DNA from: an uncultured Actinomycetes bacterium
Lineage (GTDB): Bacteria; Actinomycetota; Thermoleophilia; Gaiellales; F1-60-MAGs149
Length of the DNA: 5,801 nt
Direction: 5' to 3'
Assembly: GCA_903873565.1 (NCBI GenBank)
Contig: CAIQOY010000198.1
Span: 1 to 5,801, forward strand
In this document: positions 5,337 to 5,801 of the stretch, in pieces
How positions within the stretch are numbered: the stretch's first letter is position 1
Layout of the letters: each line of letters starts with the position of its first letter
The notes under the pieces: generated by a model
What the model saw: only the letters and a program-made list of their open reading frames with translations
Told to the model about the DNA's origin: nothing
Database searches by the model: none
Program-made: the position numbers and the translations under genes

Positions 5337-5801
5337 ATGACCGAGACCGGAGGCATCCCGGGCGCGCCGAGCGGCGTGCTCCTGCGCCCGGGCGTGGCGG
5401 ACCTCGCGGTCTACGTGCCGGGGGCGTCGACGGGCGTGCCGGAGGGCGTGCCGATCGTCAAGCTCTCGTCGAACGAGGGCGCCGAGGGCCCGCTGCCCGC
5501 CGCGCGGGCCGCGCTCGAGGCCGAGGCGGGCGACCTGCACCGCTACCCCGACTCGCAGGCCCTCGTGCGGATGATCGCCGAGCGCCGCGGGCTGCCGGCC
5601 GAGATGGTCACGGTCGGCCCCGGCGCCGACATGCTGATCCAGTACATCGCCTCCGCCTTCCTCGAGCCGGGCCGCGAGGTCGTCTACGCCTGGCCGTCCT
5701 TCGTCTCGTACGCCCTGACCGCGCAGAAGCAGTCCGCGCACGCGACGACGGTGCCCCTGCGCGGCGACGACGTCCACGACCTCGACGCGATGCTCGCGGC
5801 C
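5337..5801 (+). CDS. hisC: Histidinol-phosphate aminotransferase, N-terminal part (runs off window)
   Basis: 155 codons are open from ATG at 5337 to the window edge, out of an expected 350 or so. The sequence follows the N-terminal half of HisC, a PLP enzyme converting imidazole-acetol phosphate and glutamate to histidinol phosphate in histidine biosynthesis. Seen: LRPGV..L..Y near the start, the substrate-binding KLSSNEG.EGPLP (42-54; usually KLxxNENPLGP), the LHRYPD motif (68-72), VGPGADMLI (93-101; usually GNGSDELI, the cofactor phosphate-binding turn) and FLEPGREVVYAWPSFVSY (108-125). The PLP lysine lies beyond the edge. A related class I/II aminotransferase is possible, but the RYPD and SSNE motifs favour HisC. 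No ribosome binding site is visible, so the mRNA is probably leaderless. It is divergent from the antitoxin gene. Confidence 0.87.
   Translation, partial: MTETGGIPGAPSGVLLRPGVADLAVYVPGASTGVPEGVPIVKLSSNEGAEGPLPAARAALEAEAGDLHRYPDSQALVRMIAERRGLPAEMVTVGPGADMLIQYIASAFLEPGREVVYAWPSFVSYALTAQKQSAHATTVPLRGDDVHDLDAMLAA

Noticed and set aside
5271..5777. Minus-strand open frame opposite hisC
   Set aside because: The plus strand carries HisC motifs (SSNE, RYPD, GADMLI) from a plausible ATG. The antisense product is low complexity.

Overview
The window is very GC-rich, with codon third positions almost all G or C. It has a GTG start, a TAG-terminated gene pair and several promoters that look leaderless. 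This points to a high-GC actinobacterium. The secreted proteins built from CHATG/DIIPPF-type and Cys-bracketed repeats suggest a Thermoleophilia-like lineage (Solirubrobacter, Patulibacter or Conexibacter types), but that placement is from memory and tentative. I see no phage, transposon, CRISPR or defence island.

Layout from left to right. (1) Positions 1-2318 (+) hold the 3' part of a large secreted modular repeat protein, open at the left edge. It has two CHATG/DIIPPF modules, a PTD linker encoded by 9-bp tandem repeats, four Cys-bracketed beta-type modules and a C-terminal DUF11/CARDB-like domain. (2) Positions 2322-2873 (-) encode an HPP-family integral membrane protein that converges on gene 1 with only 3 bp between the stop codons. 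A long imperfect hairpin spans both stops. (3) Positions 2934-3007 (+) are a tRNA-Val(TAC). (4) Positions 3195-3737 (+) encode a secreted single-domain fasciclin (FAS1) protein with a strong ribosome binding site and an operator-like cluster of CGTAA half-sites upstream. (5) Positions 3780-4613 (-) encode an enoyl-CoA hydratase/isomerase family protein, separated from the fasciclin gene by a 13-bp hairpin. (6) Positions 4641-5281 (-) hold a toxin-antitoxin pair: a ribbon-helix-helix antitoxin followed, with a GTGA overlap, by a Doc/Fic-family toxin. The toxin has an in-frame TAG at codon 13 and Asn-to-Ile in the catalytic loop, so it looks dead. (7) Positions 5337-5801 (+) are the start of a histidinol-phosphate aminotransferase (hisC), running off the right edge and divergent from the antitoxin.

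The genes do not form one pathway. They read as several independent units: two exported proteins, a membrane protein, a tRNA, fatty-acyl-CoA metabolism, histidine biosynthesis, and a decayed addiction module between the last two. The observations most worth checking are the doubly damaged Doc toxin beside an intact antitoxin, the hairpin built from the ends of two convergent coding regions, the strict pairing of cysteines in the repeat protein, and the half-site cluster upstream of the fasciclin gene. I did not find a convincing new multi-gene system.
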